Part shown: one piece after another, positions 53,867 through 62,831 of the stretch
How positions within the stretch are numbered: position 1 is the stretch's first letter
Layout of the letters: every line of letters starts with the position of its first letter
NCBI RefSeq assembly: GCF_003386235.1
Contig: NZ_QRDZ01000034.1
Span: 1 to 64,000, forward strand
From: Cohnella phaseoli
GTDB taxonomy: Bacteria > Bacillota > Bacilli > Paenibacillales > Paenibacillaceae
Direction: 5' to 3'
DNA: 64,000 bases
Program-made: the position numbers and the translations under genes
Notes under the pieces: generated by a model
Seen by the model: only the letters and a program-made list of their open reading frames with translations
Told to the model about the DNA's origin: nothing
The model's database searches: none

Positions 53867-55651
53867 ATGAGCGATCGATTGTTAAGGCGGTTTCGAAACT
53901 GGGGGTTAAAGCACAAGTTAATCCTCGCTTTCGCTTTGCTCATCGGATTCGTCGTGGTCACATCCGGTCTGATCATCTACACGATTTCCAAGAACCGCTT
54001 GGAGCAGACCAATAGGCAGCTTCTGCTGCAAAACTTGAAGCAAACGGGAGCGTTAATCGACTCCAAGCTCGACTCCTACTTCCTCAAATCGGAAATTATC
54101 TTTTCCAACACCCATCTGCAAAATTTCCTGAGAACCCAATACGGCGATCTGTACAGCGTGTACGACGCCTATCAGAACCAGCTGTCCAAAGTGCTCGAGC
54201 CGGTGCTAATGGATATGACCTACGCTTCTACGAAAGGCAGCGAGCTGATCAACGTCACGATCTATACCCCGAACGAGACGCTGCCGAAGGACAGCGGAAT
54301 TCTTAAAGATATTAAGGAAATCGAAGGAAAAACGTGGGTACAGGAACTCAGGCAATCCAAGGAAAAGTACCAGTGGCAATGGGTTCACGAAGAGAGCGGC
54401 CGCAAATACATTTCCATCCATCGTCTGCTGACCTCCTTCATCGATCTTAAAGAGCTGGGCGTACTATCGATTCATATTCCGGAAGAAGTGTTCGTCAAGC
54501 TGCTTCAGCAAAATAACGAGGGTTCCCGCTCGGTGCTGTTTCTGTTGGGCGACTCGGGCGACGAGATTCGCAGCCGATCCGGCGCTATGCTGCCGGAGAA
54601 GGATGTCGCGCTGCTTCGCGCTAGCGACAGTCGCGAGCAAGTCGAGAAAAGAACGATCGAAGGGCAGGAGTTCTTGTTCGCGTCGATCGAATCGACGGCA
54701 ACCGGCTGGCATCTGGCGGCGCTGATGCCTTATTCGGACGTGACCAAGCCGCTGAAGCCGATCGGTTACGCCGTCGCCTTGATTCTTGTCGTCAGTCTGT
54801 TGCTGGGGCTCGTGCTGATCGTATTTATCGCCCACCTGACGACAAGGAGGCTGCAGCTGGTCATCCGCAAGATGAACCGCGTGAAATCGAACTGGAACGA
54901 ACCGCTGCAGCTCATTGCCGGGCGCGATGAGATCGGGCAGTTGGACGCTACGTTTAACGAATTGATTCAGGCTTTGAAAATCACGACGGAAGAACGGGTG
55001 CGCTTGCAGGTGCAGAAGTCGTCGCTGCAAGTAGAGCTGCTGCAAGCACAGATCAATCCGCATTTGCTCTACAACACCTTGGCGACGATCCAGTGGAAAG
55101 CCAAGAAAGCGGACGCCTTGGAAATCAGCGACGTAAGCGAGGCGCTCGTTCGCTTTTTCAGGCATTTTCTGAATCATGGAGACAGTCGTTCAACATTCGG
55201 GCAGGAGCTGCGTTTGATTGGCGAATATACGAAGATTCTCCGGTTTACGTACAATATGGCATTCGAAGAGACAATCGAGTTCGAGGAGGACATCATGGCG
55301 ATGGGAATTCCTCATCTGCTGCTGCAGCCCATCGTGGAGAATGCGGTTGTTCACGGCCTACGGCCGAAAAAGGCACAGGGAAGTCTCTTGATCCGCGGAA
55401 CGAAGGAAGGCGGGAGAATCATCGTCGAGATTATAGACGACGGCGTCGGCATGGCTCCGGAGCAGACGGACCGTATCAATCGTTCGGAACAGGCCAGGCC
55501 AAGCTATCGGGGCTACGGTTTCCTGAACGTGCGCAAGCGGATTCTCCTCGGCCTCGGCGAAGAGTACGGAATTCAGGTGGAGAGCCGTCCGGGAGCGGGA
55601 ACGAGGGTAACGCTGCGGCTGCCTGCCGAGTACGAGTCGTCACTTGAATAA
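53867..55651 (+). CDS. YesM-type sensor histidine kinase
   Basis: This 594-residue kinase has a membrane segment at about 20-42, an extracytoplasmic sensor region to about 290, a second membrane segment at about 300-325, a linker, a His_kinase domain with His399 in Q-I-N-P-H-L-L-Y-N-T-L, and a HATPase domain with V-E-N-A-V-V-H-G and D-D-G-V-G-M. The ATG at 53867 follows AGGAG at 8 nt; a GTG at 53858 overlaps that site and is less likely. It is the partner of the regulator 27 bp upstream. Confidence 0.92.
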   Translation: MSDRLLRRFRNWGLKHKLILAFALLIGFVVVTSGLIIYTISKNRLEQTNRQLLLQNLKQTGALIDSKLDSYFLKSEIIFSNTHLQNFLRTQYGDLYSVYDAYQNQLSKVLEPVLMDMTYASTKGSELINVTIYTPNETLPKDSGILKDIKEIEGKTWVQELRQSKEKYQWQWVHEESGRKYISIHRLLTSFIDLKELGVLSIHIPEEVFVKLLQQNNEGSRSVLFLLGDSGDEIRSRSGAMLPEKDVALLRASDSREQVEKRTIEGQEFLFASIESTATGWHLAALMPYSDVTKPLKPIGYAVALILVVSLLLGLVLIVFIAHLTTRRLQLVIRKMNRVKSNWNEPLQLIAGRDEIGQLDATFNELIQALKITTEERVRLQVQKSSLQVELLQAQINPHLLYNTLATIQWKAKKADALEISDVSEALVRFFRHFLNHGDSRSTFGQELRLIGEYTKILRFTYNMAFEETIEFEEDIMAMGIPHLLLQPIVENAVVHGLRPKKAQGSLLIRGTKEGGRIIVEIIDDGVGMAPEQTDRINRSEQARPSYRGYGFLNVRKRILLGLGEEYGIQVESRPGAGTRVTLRLPAEYESSLE

Positions 55652-55723
55652 TGCGCTTTCATAGCGTTGAAATGTGACTGCCGATCGGTGAATCGTGATC
55701 TGTTTCCGCCCTCCCTCCGCCTC

Positions 55724-55729
55724 TATACT
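55724..55729 (+). promoter_or_regulatory. Candidate -10 of the transporter 5 operon
   Basis: TATACT lies 38 bp before the permease start in the 116-bp gap behind the kinase gene, with no -35 worth the name (TGTTTC at 17 bp). GGTGAATCGTGATC just upstream may hold a regulator site. Confidence 0.4.
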
Positions 55730-55767
55730 TACGGTATGACAACAAGTCGTACTGGAGGAGGAGAAGT

Positions 55768-56670
55768 TTGGAGCTTTGGAGGATGTTGTGGAAGCAGCGG
55801 GTTCTATATTTGTTTCTGCTTCCCGGAGCGGTTGCCGTTCTGTTGTTCTCCTATGCGCCGATGGTCGGATTGATCATCGCGTTTCAGGATTACAAGGTGA
55901 CGGGAGGTTTTCTGGGCGGAGAGTTCGTGGGGTTGGAGCACTTTCGGAATTTTCTGTCCGATCCCGAGTTTTACAACGCGCTTCGCAACACTCTTGCGAT
56001 TGGAGGCCTGATGATCTTATTCGGGTTCCCCGCGCCGATTATTCTTGCTTTGATGATCGATGCGGTACGAAGCACGAGGGTTAAGAAGCTGGTGCAGTCG
56101 ATTACGTATTTGCCGCACTTCATAACATGGGTTTTTATTTCCAGCTTGGTTTATCGCTTGCTGGAGTCGGAAAGCGGCATCGTCAATTTGCTGCTCGTTA
56201 AGCTGGGGCTGGAGCCGATCAACTTTATGCAGGACCCAGATTACTTTTGGGGGATTTTGATCGTCACTTCGATCTGGCAGAGCGTCGGATGGAATACAAT
56301 CATTTACCTGGCGGCGATTACGGGCATCGATCCCGAAATTCACAGCGCGGCCATGGTCGACGGAGCCGGAAGGTTCCAAAGGATGATCTCGATAACGCTA
56401 CCCTGCATCCTGCCGACGATAGCGATTTTGTTCGTCCTTTCGCTCGGCTCGTTGTTCACCGTGAACTTCGAGGCGGTATTTAACCTCATGAACGGCTTCG
56501 TACAGTCGAAGGCGGACGTGATCGATACGTATATTTATCGGACAGGCGTGCAGATGGCTCATTTCTCGTACGCTACGGCAATCGGTTTTGCCCGTTCGCT
56601 GATCGCGGCGGCTTTGGTCGTCATCGGATATCTCTTTTCCAACAAAATGAATGAGACCAAACTGCTGTAG
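55768..56670 (+). CDS. Oligosaccharide ABC transporter permease, LplB-type (transporter 5)
   Basis: This is a 300-residue permease with the family opening L-Y-L-F-L-L-P-G-A-V-A and Y-A-P-M-V-G, six expected membrane segments and the EAA loop H-S-A-A-M-V-D-G-A-G followed by T-L-P-C-I, a variant in which the usual E is S. The start is read as TTG at 55768, 5 nt after GGAGGAGGAG; ATG at 55783 is an alternative and would remove five residues. It opens the permease, permease, receptor operon of region F. Confidence 0.88.
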   Translation: MELWRMLWKQRVLYLFLLPGAVAVLLFSYAPMVGLIIAFQDYKVTGGFLGGEFVGLEHFRNFLSDPEFYNALRNTLAIGGLMILFGFPAPIILALMIDAVRSTRVKKLVQSITYLPHFITWVFISSLVYRLLESESGIVNLLLVKLGLEPINFMQDPDYFWGILIVTSIWQSVGWNTIIYLAAITGIDPEIHSAAMVDGAGRFQRMISITLPCILPTIAILFVLSLGSLFTVNFEAVFNLMNGFVQSKADVIDTYIYRTGVQMAHFSYATAIGFARSLIAAALVVIGYLFSNKMNETKLL

Positions 56671-56685
56671 AACGAGGTGAAACAG

Positions 56686-57567
56686 ATGGAAACGTATTCT
56701 CGCGGAGATAGATGGTTCGCTATCTTCAACTATGCGGCGCTTGCCGTCTTATGCCTGTTGATGCTGTATCCGTTCCTTTACGTGTTCTTGTATTCGATCA
56801 GCGACAGCGTGGCCGCTTCGGCCCGAACGCTGACTTTCTACCCGGTCAAGCCGACGTTGTACAATTATCAGGTCGTGTTGACGAACAGCGGCATCCTGAA
56901 CGCCTTCGGCATCTCCGTGGCCCGGACAGTCATCGGTACGCTGGCTCATATCATCGTTACCACGATGGTCGCCTACGCACTGTCGAAGCGGTATTTGAAA
57001 GGAAGGAAGGGCTGGCTCGTCTACTTCATGATTCCGATGTTCTTTAGCGGCGGTTTGCTGCCTTACTATGTGGTTATCGTGAAGTTGGGCTTGTCCAATT
57101 CGTTCTGGGTGTATATTTTGCCGGCGCTGTTCAGCACGTTTAATATGCTTCTGGCCAAGGTGTTCTTCGACCAGATTCCGAAGTCGCTGGAGGAGTCGGC
57201 CGCCATGGATGGCGCAGGAGAAGCGAGGATCTTCTTCAGGATCGTACTTCCGTCCAGCTTGCCGATTCTGGCCACGCTGGCGATCTTCGCCGGAGTGGCG
57301 CAGTGGAACTCGTGGTTCGACGTGCTGCTGTTCGTGACGAAGCAGAACCTGCTGCCCGTTCAGACGCTGTTGTACAAAATCATCCTCGAGTCGCAGGCGA
57401 CGACGGTCGAGCAAATTATGAGAATGTCGCAAAACAAAACGACGATTTCGTCGGAGGCGATCAAGATGACGACGCTGATGGTCTCCACGCTTCCGATTCT
57501 GTTTATATATCCGTTCATGCAGCGTTATTTCATTAAAGGGATGATGCTGGGCGCAGTGAAGGGATAA
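56686..57567 (+). CDS. Oligosaccharide ABC transporter permease, LplC-type (transporter 5)
   Basis: This is a 293-residue permease with the EAA motif E-E-S-A-A-M-D-G-A-G followed by V-L-P-S-S-L-P, six expected membrane segments, and the ending M-M-L-G-A-V-K-G. The ATG at 56686 follows GAGGTGA, 15 bp after the partner gene; the GTG at 56677 lies inside that site. It works with the LplB-type protein upstream and the receptor at 57638. Confidence 0.9.
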   Translation: METYSRGDRWFAIFNYAALAVLCLLMLYPFLYVFLYSISDSVAASARTLTFYPVKPTLYNYQVVLTNSGILNAFGISVARTVIGTLAHIIVTTMVAYALSKRYLKGRKGWLVYFMIPMFFSGGLLPYYVVIVKLGLSNSFWVYILPALFSTFNMLLAKVFFDQIPKSLEESAAMDGAGEARIFFRIVLPSSLPILATLAIFAGVAQWNSWFDVLLFVTKQNLLPVQTLLYKIILESQATTVEQIMRMSQNKTTISSEAIKMTTLMVSTLPILFIYPFMQRYFIKGMMLGAVKG

Positions 57568-57586
57568 AGGACTTTACGGGTTTTAA

Positions 57587-57602
57587 CTTCCGCCGGCGGA
57601 AG
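57587..57602. repeat. 16-bp palindrome between permease and receptor genes
   Basis: CTTCCGCCGGCGGAAG is a perfect palindrome 20 bp behind the permease stop. In RNA it can form a 6-bp stem and might stabilise or process the operon transcript. It has no T run. Confidence 0.4.
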
Positions 57603-57637
57603 AGGAATAGATAGACATACACAGGAGGTCATCTACA

Positions 57638-59440
57638 ATGTCAAACACGAAGCATCGTTTTACCAGATTTGCTCTAGCATCCGCTTTGTCTCTTTCTCTT
57701 CTATCGGCTTGTTCGAACGGAGGAAGCAACGGAGCCGCGTCTTTGGAAGCAAGTCCAAGTCCGATCGCTTCTACCGACTCGTCGCCTTCCGCAGCTGCGG
57801 AGACGCCGGTGAAGGAAGAGCTTCTCGAATACACCTTCCTGGACACGGTCCATCCGACGGCGCCGTTCGGATACAACAATCCGAACGACGTGGTCACTCC
57901 TTACGTGGAAGATAAGTTCAACATCAAGGTCAAAGATATTATTTTTTCCGCGGGAACGAGTCCGGTCGAACGAATCAACATGCTGATCGCGGCAGGGAAT
58001 CTGCCTGACGTCGTCCTGGCCGACAATCCGAACCTTTCGGTGCTGTACGCAACGGGAGCATTCGAGGATCTGACGCCGTACAAGGACTTGCTGGTCAATA
58101 CGGACAAGTTTGTGTCCGATACCGGCTGGAATATGCTGATGCAGGACGGCAAGCTGATCGCGCTGCCGACAAACGCGACGCCGGATCAGTCCAACCCGGA
58201 TGTGAAAGCTCTTACCGATGCCGACATCCACTATCGCCCTCATTACGCTCAGAACTTGTTCGTACGCGAGGATATTTTGGAGAAGCTGGGCTATAAGTTC
58301 AAGAAGGTGAAGGAGCTGCAGGCCGAGCTGGATGCGAACCCTCGGCGATTGACGGAGGCGGATTTGGCCGTAGAGCCGGCGATCGATACGCCCGAGAAGT
58401 TCGAAAAGCTGCTCTACGACATTAAAGCGCTCGATCTGAAAGAAAACGGGAAGTCGGTTATTCCGCTAGAGCTGCCCGATTGGGGGGCTTACCATCTGAG
58501 CCAGATTTATGCGCCGTCGGGCGGTTATTATGCGAATCCGACGACCCAAGAGGTGACAGGGTGGATCAACAATCCGTTCATGAAGGAGTATTATTCGCAT
58601 CTGTACAAATGGTTCAGCGACGGAATTCTGGATAAGGACTATCTGATCCAGAAGCCGGAGCAATTACAGGAGAAAACGGCGTCCGGCAGGGTGGCCGTCA
58701 CGTTCTTCGCTCCTGACTTCAATGCCGTCCGCCAAAACCTGGCGCAGCTGAATCCGGATTACGACATGCGTCCGATCGCTTGGCCGAAGTCGCAATACGA
58801 GCTTGAGACAGGCAACCCTTCCTATATCGACGCGGATTATCCGGCAGGCTTCACCAATATTTTAGTTAAAAAAGGCTTTAAGGATATCCCTCGGCTGTTG
58901 AAATATTTCGACTGGTTCCAGTCGGAGGAAGCGATGGAGATTACGGCGTGGGGACCCGAGAGCGCAGGCTTGTATGAAAAAGTCGACGGTCGTCGGGTGT
59001 TCAAGGACAAGGAGTTGATAGCTTCCCTGGACGGTACGGAGACGGGGGTCGGCGGCAAGACGGCGGAGTATTACGGCATCAACAATACGAGCAAAGCCTT
59101 CCTGACCGCTCCGGCCACCTTCTATAACAATAAGACCTATCATACGGAGCCTACGAAATTCGACGCTTGGGGAGATTTGCGCGTCGTAGCGGGCGCCTCG
59201 AAGCTAAGTCTAGACGGAACGGTGCTTCCGGCTAGCGGGCTGAAATCGAACGAAACCTCGCAATACTACTGGAATACTTTCCGTACGACGAAGACGGCTC
59301 AACTGATAATGTCGAAGAACGAGGATGAATTTAACCAGGCTTGGGATAAGCTTGTGGCCGAGTTTAACGACAAAGGCGGATACGAGGCGGGCATCGAGGA
59401 GATGAAGCCGAAGTTCCAGGTGTCGCTGGGCGTCAAGTAA
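57638..59440 (+). CDS. Solute-binding lipoprotein (transporter 5)
   Basis: This is a 600-residue receptor, the largest of the five in the window. The signal peptide ends in L-L-S-A-C with lipidated Cys25, followed by a Ser/Pro-rich tether. Size and layout match the LipO/YtcQ-like receptors of LplB/LplC-type transporters. AGGAGGT lies 8 nt upstream. A hairpin downstream (59480-59503) separates it from the oxidoreductase-like gene. Confidence 0.9.
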   Translation: MSNTKHRFTRFALASALSLSLLSACSNGGSNGAASLEASPSPIASTDSSPSAAAETPVKEELLEYTFLDTVHPTAPFGYNNPNDVVTPYVEDKFNIKVKDIIFSAGTSPVERINMLIAAGNLPDVVLADNPNLSVLYATGAFEDLTPYKDLLVNTDKFVSDTGWNMLMQDGKLIALPTNATPDQSNPDVKALTDADIHYRPHYAQNLFVREDILEKLGYKFKKVKELQAELDANPRRLTEADLAVEPAIDTPEKFEKLLYDIKALDLKENGKSVIPLELPDWGAYHLSQIYAPSGGYYANPTTQEVTGWINNPFMKEYYSHLYKWFSDGILDKDYLIQKPEQLQEKTASGRVAVTFFAPDFNAVRQNLAQLNPDYDMRPIAWPKSQYELETGNPSYIDADYPAGFTNILVKKGFKDIPRLLKYFDWFQSEEAMEITAWGPESAGLYEKVDGRRVFKDKELIASLDGTETGVGGKTAEYYGINNTSKAFLTAPATFYNNKTYHTEPTKFDAWGDLRVVAGASKLSLDGTVLPASGLKSNETSQYYWNTFRTTKTAQLIMSKNEDEFNQAWDKLVAEFNDKGGYEAGIEEMKPKFQVSLGVK

Positions 59441-59479
59441 CCGAGGAGCGGCAATACAGCGGCGCGATTAGAGAACGGA

Positions 59480-59503
59480 GCTGTCCCCTGTAATGGGGAC
59501 AGC
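59480..59503 (+). terminator. Hairpin after the transporter 5 receptor gene
   Basis: GCTGTCCCC (59480-59488) pairs with GGGGACAGC (59495-59503) around a 6-nt loop. Without a T run it may be a partial terminator or stabiliser inside the operon. Confidence 0.55.
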
Positions 59504-59526
59504 CCTGAACGCATTGGAGGAGCATC

Positions 59527-60777
59527 ATGAATCGAACTCAAGACATTCGCAAAATCAAGCTCGGCATCGTCGGCGTCGGAAGCCGGGGAACGGGACTGCT
59601 TCAGGAACTGCTGGCCATGGAGGATGTGGAAATCGCGGCCGTCTCCGATCTGTACGAGGACCGGATGCGCGAGGCGGCGGCCTTAATCGAAGAAACGGGG
59701 AGATCGGCTCCCGGCCTTTACTTGCGCTATCAAGACCTGTTGAATGAGAGCGACGCGGAAGGCGTCATTATCGCCTCCTCTTGGACCAGTCATGCGGAGA
59801 TTGCCGTGGCAGCGATGAAGGCGGGCAAATATGCCGGCATGGAAGCTGGGGGAGCATCCTCTCTCGAAGAATGCTGGCAGTTGGTCCGAACCTTCGAGGA
59901 GACCGGAACGCCTTGTATGCTGCTGGAAAATTGCTGCTACGGCCGCGAGGAAATGGCGCTTCTAAATATGGCCAAGCAAGGCCTTTTCGGAGAGCTAATT
60001 CACTGCCAAGGCGGCTACGAGCACGATCTGAGGGACGAGGTTGCCAGCGGCGAAGAGAAACGGCATTATCGTCTCCGCAATTATTTGCGGCGGAACGGGG
60101 AGATCTACCCGACGCACGGAATCGGCCCGATCGCGAAATATTTGGATATCCACCGGGGCAATCGCTTTATGACTCTATCATCGATGTCCTCCAAGGCTCG
60201 CGGAATTAATTTGTGGGCGCGGGAGAATCTCGGACCGGATCATCCGGCGGCAAAGGCCGACTTCGCTCAAGGAGACGTTGTGACGACGATGATTCGCTGC
60301 GCTCGCGGGGAGACGATTCTGCTCACCCATGACACGACACTACCCCGTCCATATTCCAGAGCGGGCAGAGTGCAGGGCACTCGCGGAATCTGGATGGAGG
60401 ATAACGGATCGATCCATATCGAAGGGCGCAGCCGACCTCACGAATGGGAAGCCTTTGGGAAGTACATGGAGGAATACGATCATCCACTGTGGCAGTGGTA
60501 TCGGCAGGAAGGCGTGCGCGGCGGTCACGGGGGAATGGACTATCTCTGCCTGCGCGCCTTTATTGAAAGCGTAGCTAGCCGTGGACCGACGCCGATCGAC
60601 GTTTACGATACGGCGGCATGGATGGCCGTGACCTGTTTGTCGGAGCAATCGGTGGCGCTTGGAGGGAATGCGGTCAGCTTCCCCGATTTTACGAACGGCG
60701 GCTGGATCGGCGGTTCTTCCGGTACATCTTCAGACTACGACGGCAAGTATTCTTTAGAGATTCATTCGAACGCTTAA
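59527..60777 (+). CDS. Gfo/Idh/MocA-family protein, GH109-like
   Basis: This is a 416-residue NAD(P)-dependent protein. The Rossmann motif is G-I-V-G-V-G-S-R-G-T-G near residue 20. The stretch N-G-E-I-Y-P-T-H-G-I-G-P, followed by D-I-H-R-G-N-R-F and S-S-M-S-S, closely follows the pattern of GH109 enzymes, which use NAD to cleave alpha-N-acetylgalactosaminides. It could therefore be a glycosidase rather than a simple dehydrogenase. GGAGG precedes the ATG. It lies behind transporter 5 and before the secreted hydrolases, so its substrate is probably a sugar released in this pathway. No signal peptide is present. Confidence 0.75.
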   Translation: MNRTQDIRKIKLGIVGVGSRGTGLLQELLAMEDVEIAAVSDLYEDRMREAAALIEETGRSAPGLYLRYQDLLNESDAEGVIIASSWTSHAEIAVAAMKAGKYAGMEAGGASSLEECWQLVRTFEETGTPCMLLENCCYGREEMALLNMAKQGLFGELIHCQGGYEHDLRDEVASGEEKRHYRLRNYLRRNGEIYPTHGIGPIAKYLDIHRGNRFMTLSSMSSKARGINLWARENLGPDHPAAKADFAQGDVVTTMIRCARGETILLTHDTTLPRPYSRAGRVQGTRGIWMEDNGSIHIEGRSRPHEWEAFGKYMEEYDHPLWQWYRQEGVRGGHGGMDYLCLRAFIESVASRGPTPIDVYDTAAWMAVTCLSEQSVALGGNAVSFPDFTNGGWIGGSSGTSSDYDGKYSLEIHSNA

Positions 60778-60805
60778 CTTCATAACGGGTGGGGGATGGG
60801 CATGC

Positions 60806-62797
60806 ATGCGAATTAAGCTTAGGGGATTTAGACGTCTTGCGGTTATATCGCTCGCGGCAGCGATTGCAGCAGGAATGTTGGGGGACGTTCGGGCATCGGC
60901 CGCGGACGTTCCTCCTCAAATCGGGATCTGGTATAGCACGTGGTATGCCAAAGAAGGCGCATACGTATGGGCGGAAAATTTGGGGACGGCATCTACAAAC
61001 CAACTGCTCGGCGACGCGAATGGAGACGGCAAAGCGGATGCCGTCCTGTATGACAGCTCGAACGGGAAGTGGACGGTGGCGCTCTCGAACGGCAACGGGT
61101 TTTCCGCCGCGAGTATGTGGGTAACGGGGCACGGCTATGGCTCGGCGGATCAATTTCTTGCAGATGTCAATGGGGACGGCAAGGCGGATGCAGTCGTCTA
61201 TTTCGAGCAGGACGGAAGCTGGTGGGTATCGTTGTCTACCGGCTCCGGCTTTGGGAGCTACTCCAAATGGAAGCAAAGCTTCGGAATCGGGGCTAACAAA
61301 CGCATGCTGTCCGATGTGAACGGAGACGGGAAAGCGGATGCCATCGCGTATTACGGGAATGCGGGAGACTGGTGGGTCGCTCCGTCGACGGGCAACGCTT
61401 TCGGCGCAGAAAGCCGCTGGATCTCCGGGCATGGCGTCGGCTCCGGCAATCAAATGCTGGCGGACGTTAATGGAGACGGCAAGGCCGATTCCATCGTCTT
61501 TTTCGATCAGGACGGAAGCTGGTGGACGGCGTTATCGAACGGCGCGAATGCCTTTCAGGGCTATACCCGCTGGAAGAACGGATTCGGAAGCGGTTCATCC
61601 GCCCAGTTCGTCGGGGACACGGATGGCGACGGGAAAGCGGATGCCGTTGTCTATAAATCCGACAGCAACCCGAATGGCAACTGGTACCGGGCATTATCAA
61701 GCGGAGCCTCGTTTGGCAGCGCTCAGGATTGGAAGATACGGCATGGCAACGGATCAGGCAAGCAATGGCTAGCTGACGTGTTCGGCGACGGAACGGAAGC
61801 TCCGGTTGCCTTCTTTCCGGCATCGGGACAATGGAAAGCGCTTCCCGCCGATCTCTATTATTTCAAACCGAACCTATGGAATACATGGGAAGGGGGGCTT
61901 CTGCCGAACAGCCGACCGATCAAGTACGTTCCCAGAACGAACGGGGTTTTCTCGACTTACGATAGCGGAGACTCTGCGGTGATCGATGAGCACCTGGCTA
62001 TGCTCGCTGACGCCAAAATAGACTTCGTGATCCTGGATGAGACGAACGGAATCAACGTAGATAACGGCTATATTAAGCAACGGGCTGCTGCGCTGGCAGG
62101 CAGAATCGCTATCTGGAACGCGAATCCGTCCCATCGGCCGATCAAATACGCGATTGCAGTAGGAGCGATGCAGAGCACGCATCTTCCGCAAACAATGGAG
62201 GACGAGAGCGAGATCGTATGGGACGAGTTCGCCAATCACCCCGTATATGGCGGTTCCGACAACTACTATTATTTAAACGGAAAGCCGTTGATCGTATCCT
62301 ATGCGGAATATGCCGACCGACTCCAGTGGGAGGGGTGGAGCGGAGACAAAACGGAATCCAATCGCTTTACCGTCCGCTGGATACAGGGCAAGGTACCATG
62401 GGAGCCCGGGGCGGTTTTCGGGGGAACTCCGCCGGTCTCTGATTACGGCTTGTACTTCGGATGGAGCTATCCGCTGGGAGCACAGGCCAATGCCGATACA
62501 ATGGTGGTCATGCCCGGTCATAACAATAACGTGGGCGATTGGATATCACGAACCTACAATGGAGTTCGAGGCGGCTTTTATACCGAATTGGGCTGGAATC
62601 GGGTACTCATCCAAGATCCTAAAATAGTCGTCATCAACTCGTTTAATGAATTTGCCGAGGAAACCGCCGTTCAACCAGCCGACACGAGCATGCTAGAAGC
62701 TCCGAGCGAGAAATGGCTGAACGGCGCAGGACAGCAGGATCCGGATATGTATTGGAATATGACGAAGCAGGCGATCGAGGATTTGCTGGCCCAGTAG
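60806..62797 (+). CDS. Secreted GH71/GH99-like protein with an inserted FG-GAP repeat block
   Basis: This is a 663-residue secreted protein. A signal peptide (1-33, ending A-S-A-A) is followed by P-Q-I-G-I-W-Y-S-T-W-Y, the first barrel strand of a GH71/GH99-like (WbsX-type) domain. Then come six repeats of about 50 residues, each with a D-x-N-G-D-G-K-A-D or related calcium-binding loop (about 68-350), as in FG-GAP/VCBS beta-propellers. The barrel resumes at about 355 with D-F-V-I-L-D-E-T-N and ends with N-S-F-N-E-F-A-E-E. The neighbour at 62832 has the same domain without the insertion. GGTGGGGG precedes the ATG at 60806. It is expected to bind and cut a polysaccharide outside the cell. Confidence 0.8.
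   Translation: MRIKLRGFRRLAVISLAAAIAAGMLGDVRASAADVPPQIGIWYSTWYAKEGAYVWAENLGTASTNQLLGDANGDGKADAVLYDSSNGKWTVALSNGNGFSAASMWVTGHGYGSADQFLADVNGDGKADAVVYFEQDGSWWVSLSTGSGFGSYSKWKQSFGIGANKRMLSDVNGDGKADAIAYYGNAGDWWVAPSTGNAFGAESRWISGHGVGSGNQMLADVNGDGKADSIVFFDQDGSWWTALSNGANAFQGYTRWKNGFGSGSSAQFVGDTDGDGKADAVVYKSDSNPNGNWYRALSSGASFGSAQDWKIRHGNGSGKQWLADVFGDGTEAPVAFFPASGQWKALPADLYYFKPNLWNTWEGGLLPNSRPIKYVPRTNGVFSTYDSGDSAVIDEHLAMLADAKIDFVILDETNGINVDNGYIKQRAAALAGRIAIWNANPSHRPIKYAIAVGAMQSTHLPQTMEDESEIVWDEFANHPVYGGSDNYYYLNGKPLIVSYAEYADRLQWEGWSGDKTESNRFTVRWIQGKVPWEPGAVFGGTPPVSDYGLYFGWSYPLGAQANADTMVVMPGHNNNVGDWISRTYNGVRGGFYTELGWNRVLIQDPKIVVINSFNEFAEETAVQPADTSMLEAPSEKWLNGAGQQDPDMYWNMTKQAIEDLLAQ
61010..61850 (+). repeat. 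Six ~150-bp in-gene repeats coding for FG-GAP units
   Basis: The word GACGGNAAAGCGGATGCC and close variants (for example 61024, 61177, 61325, 61477, 61628) recurs every ~150 bp inside the gene at 60806. The units are read in frame and encode the calcium-binding loops. The sixth unit is degenerate (F-G-D-G-T-E). Confidence 0.8.
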
Positions 62798-62831
62798 AAA
62801 GGAATAAACCGATGCGAAGGGGACGAACAGG

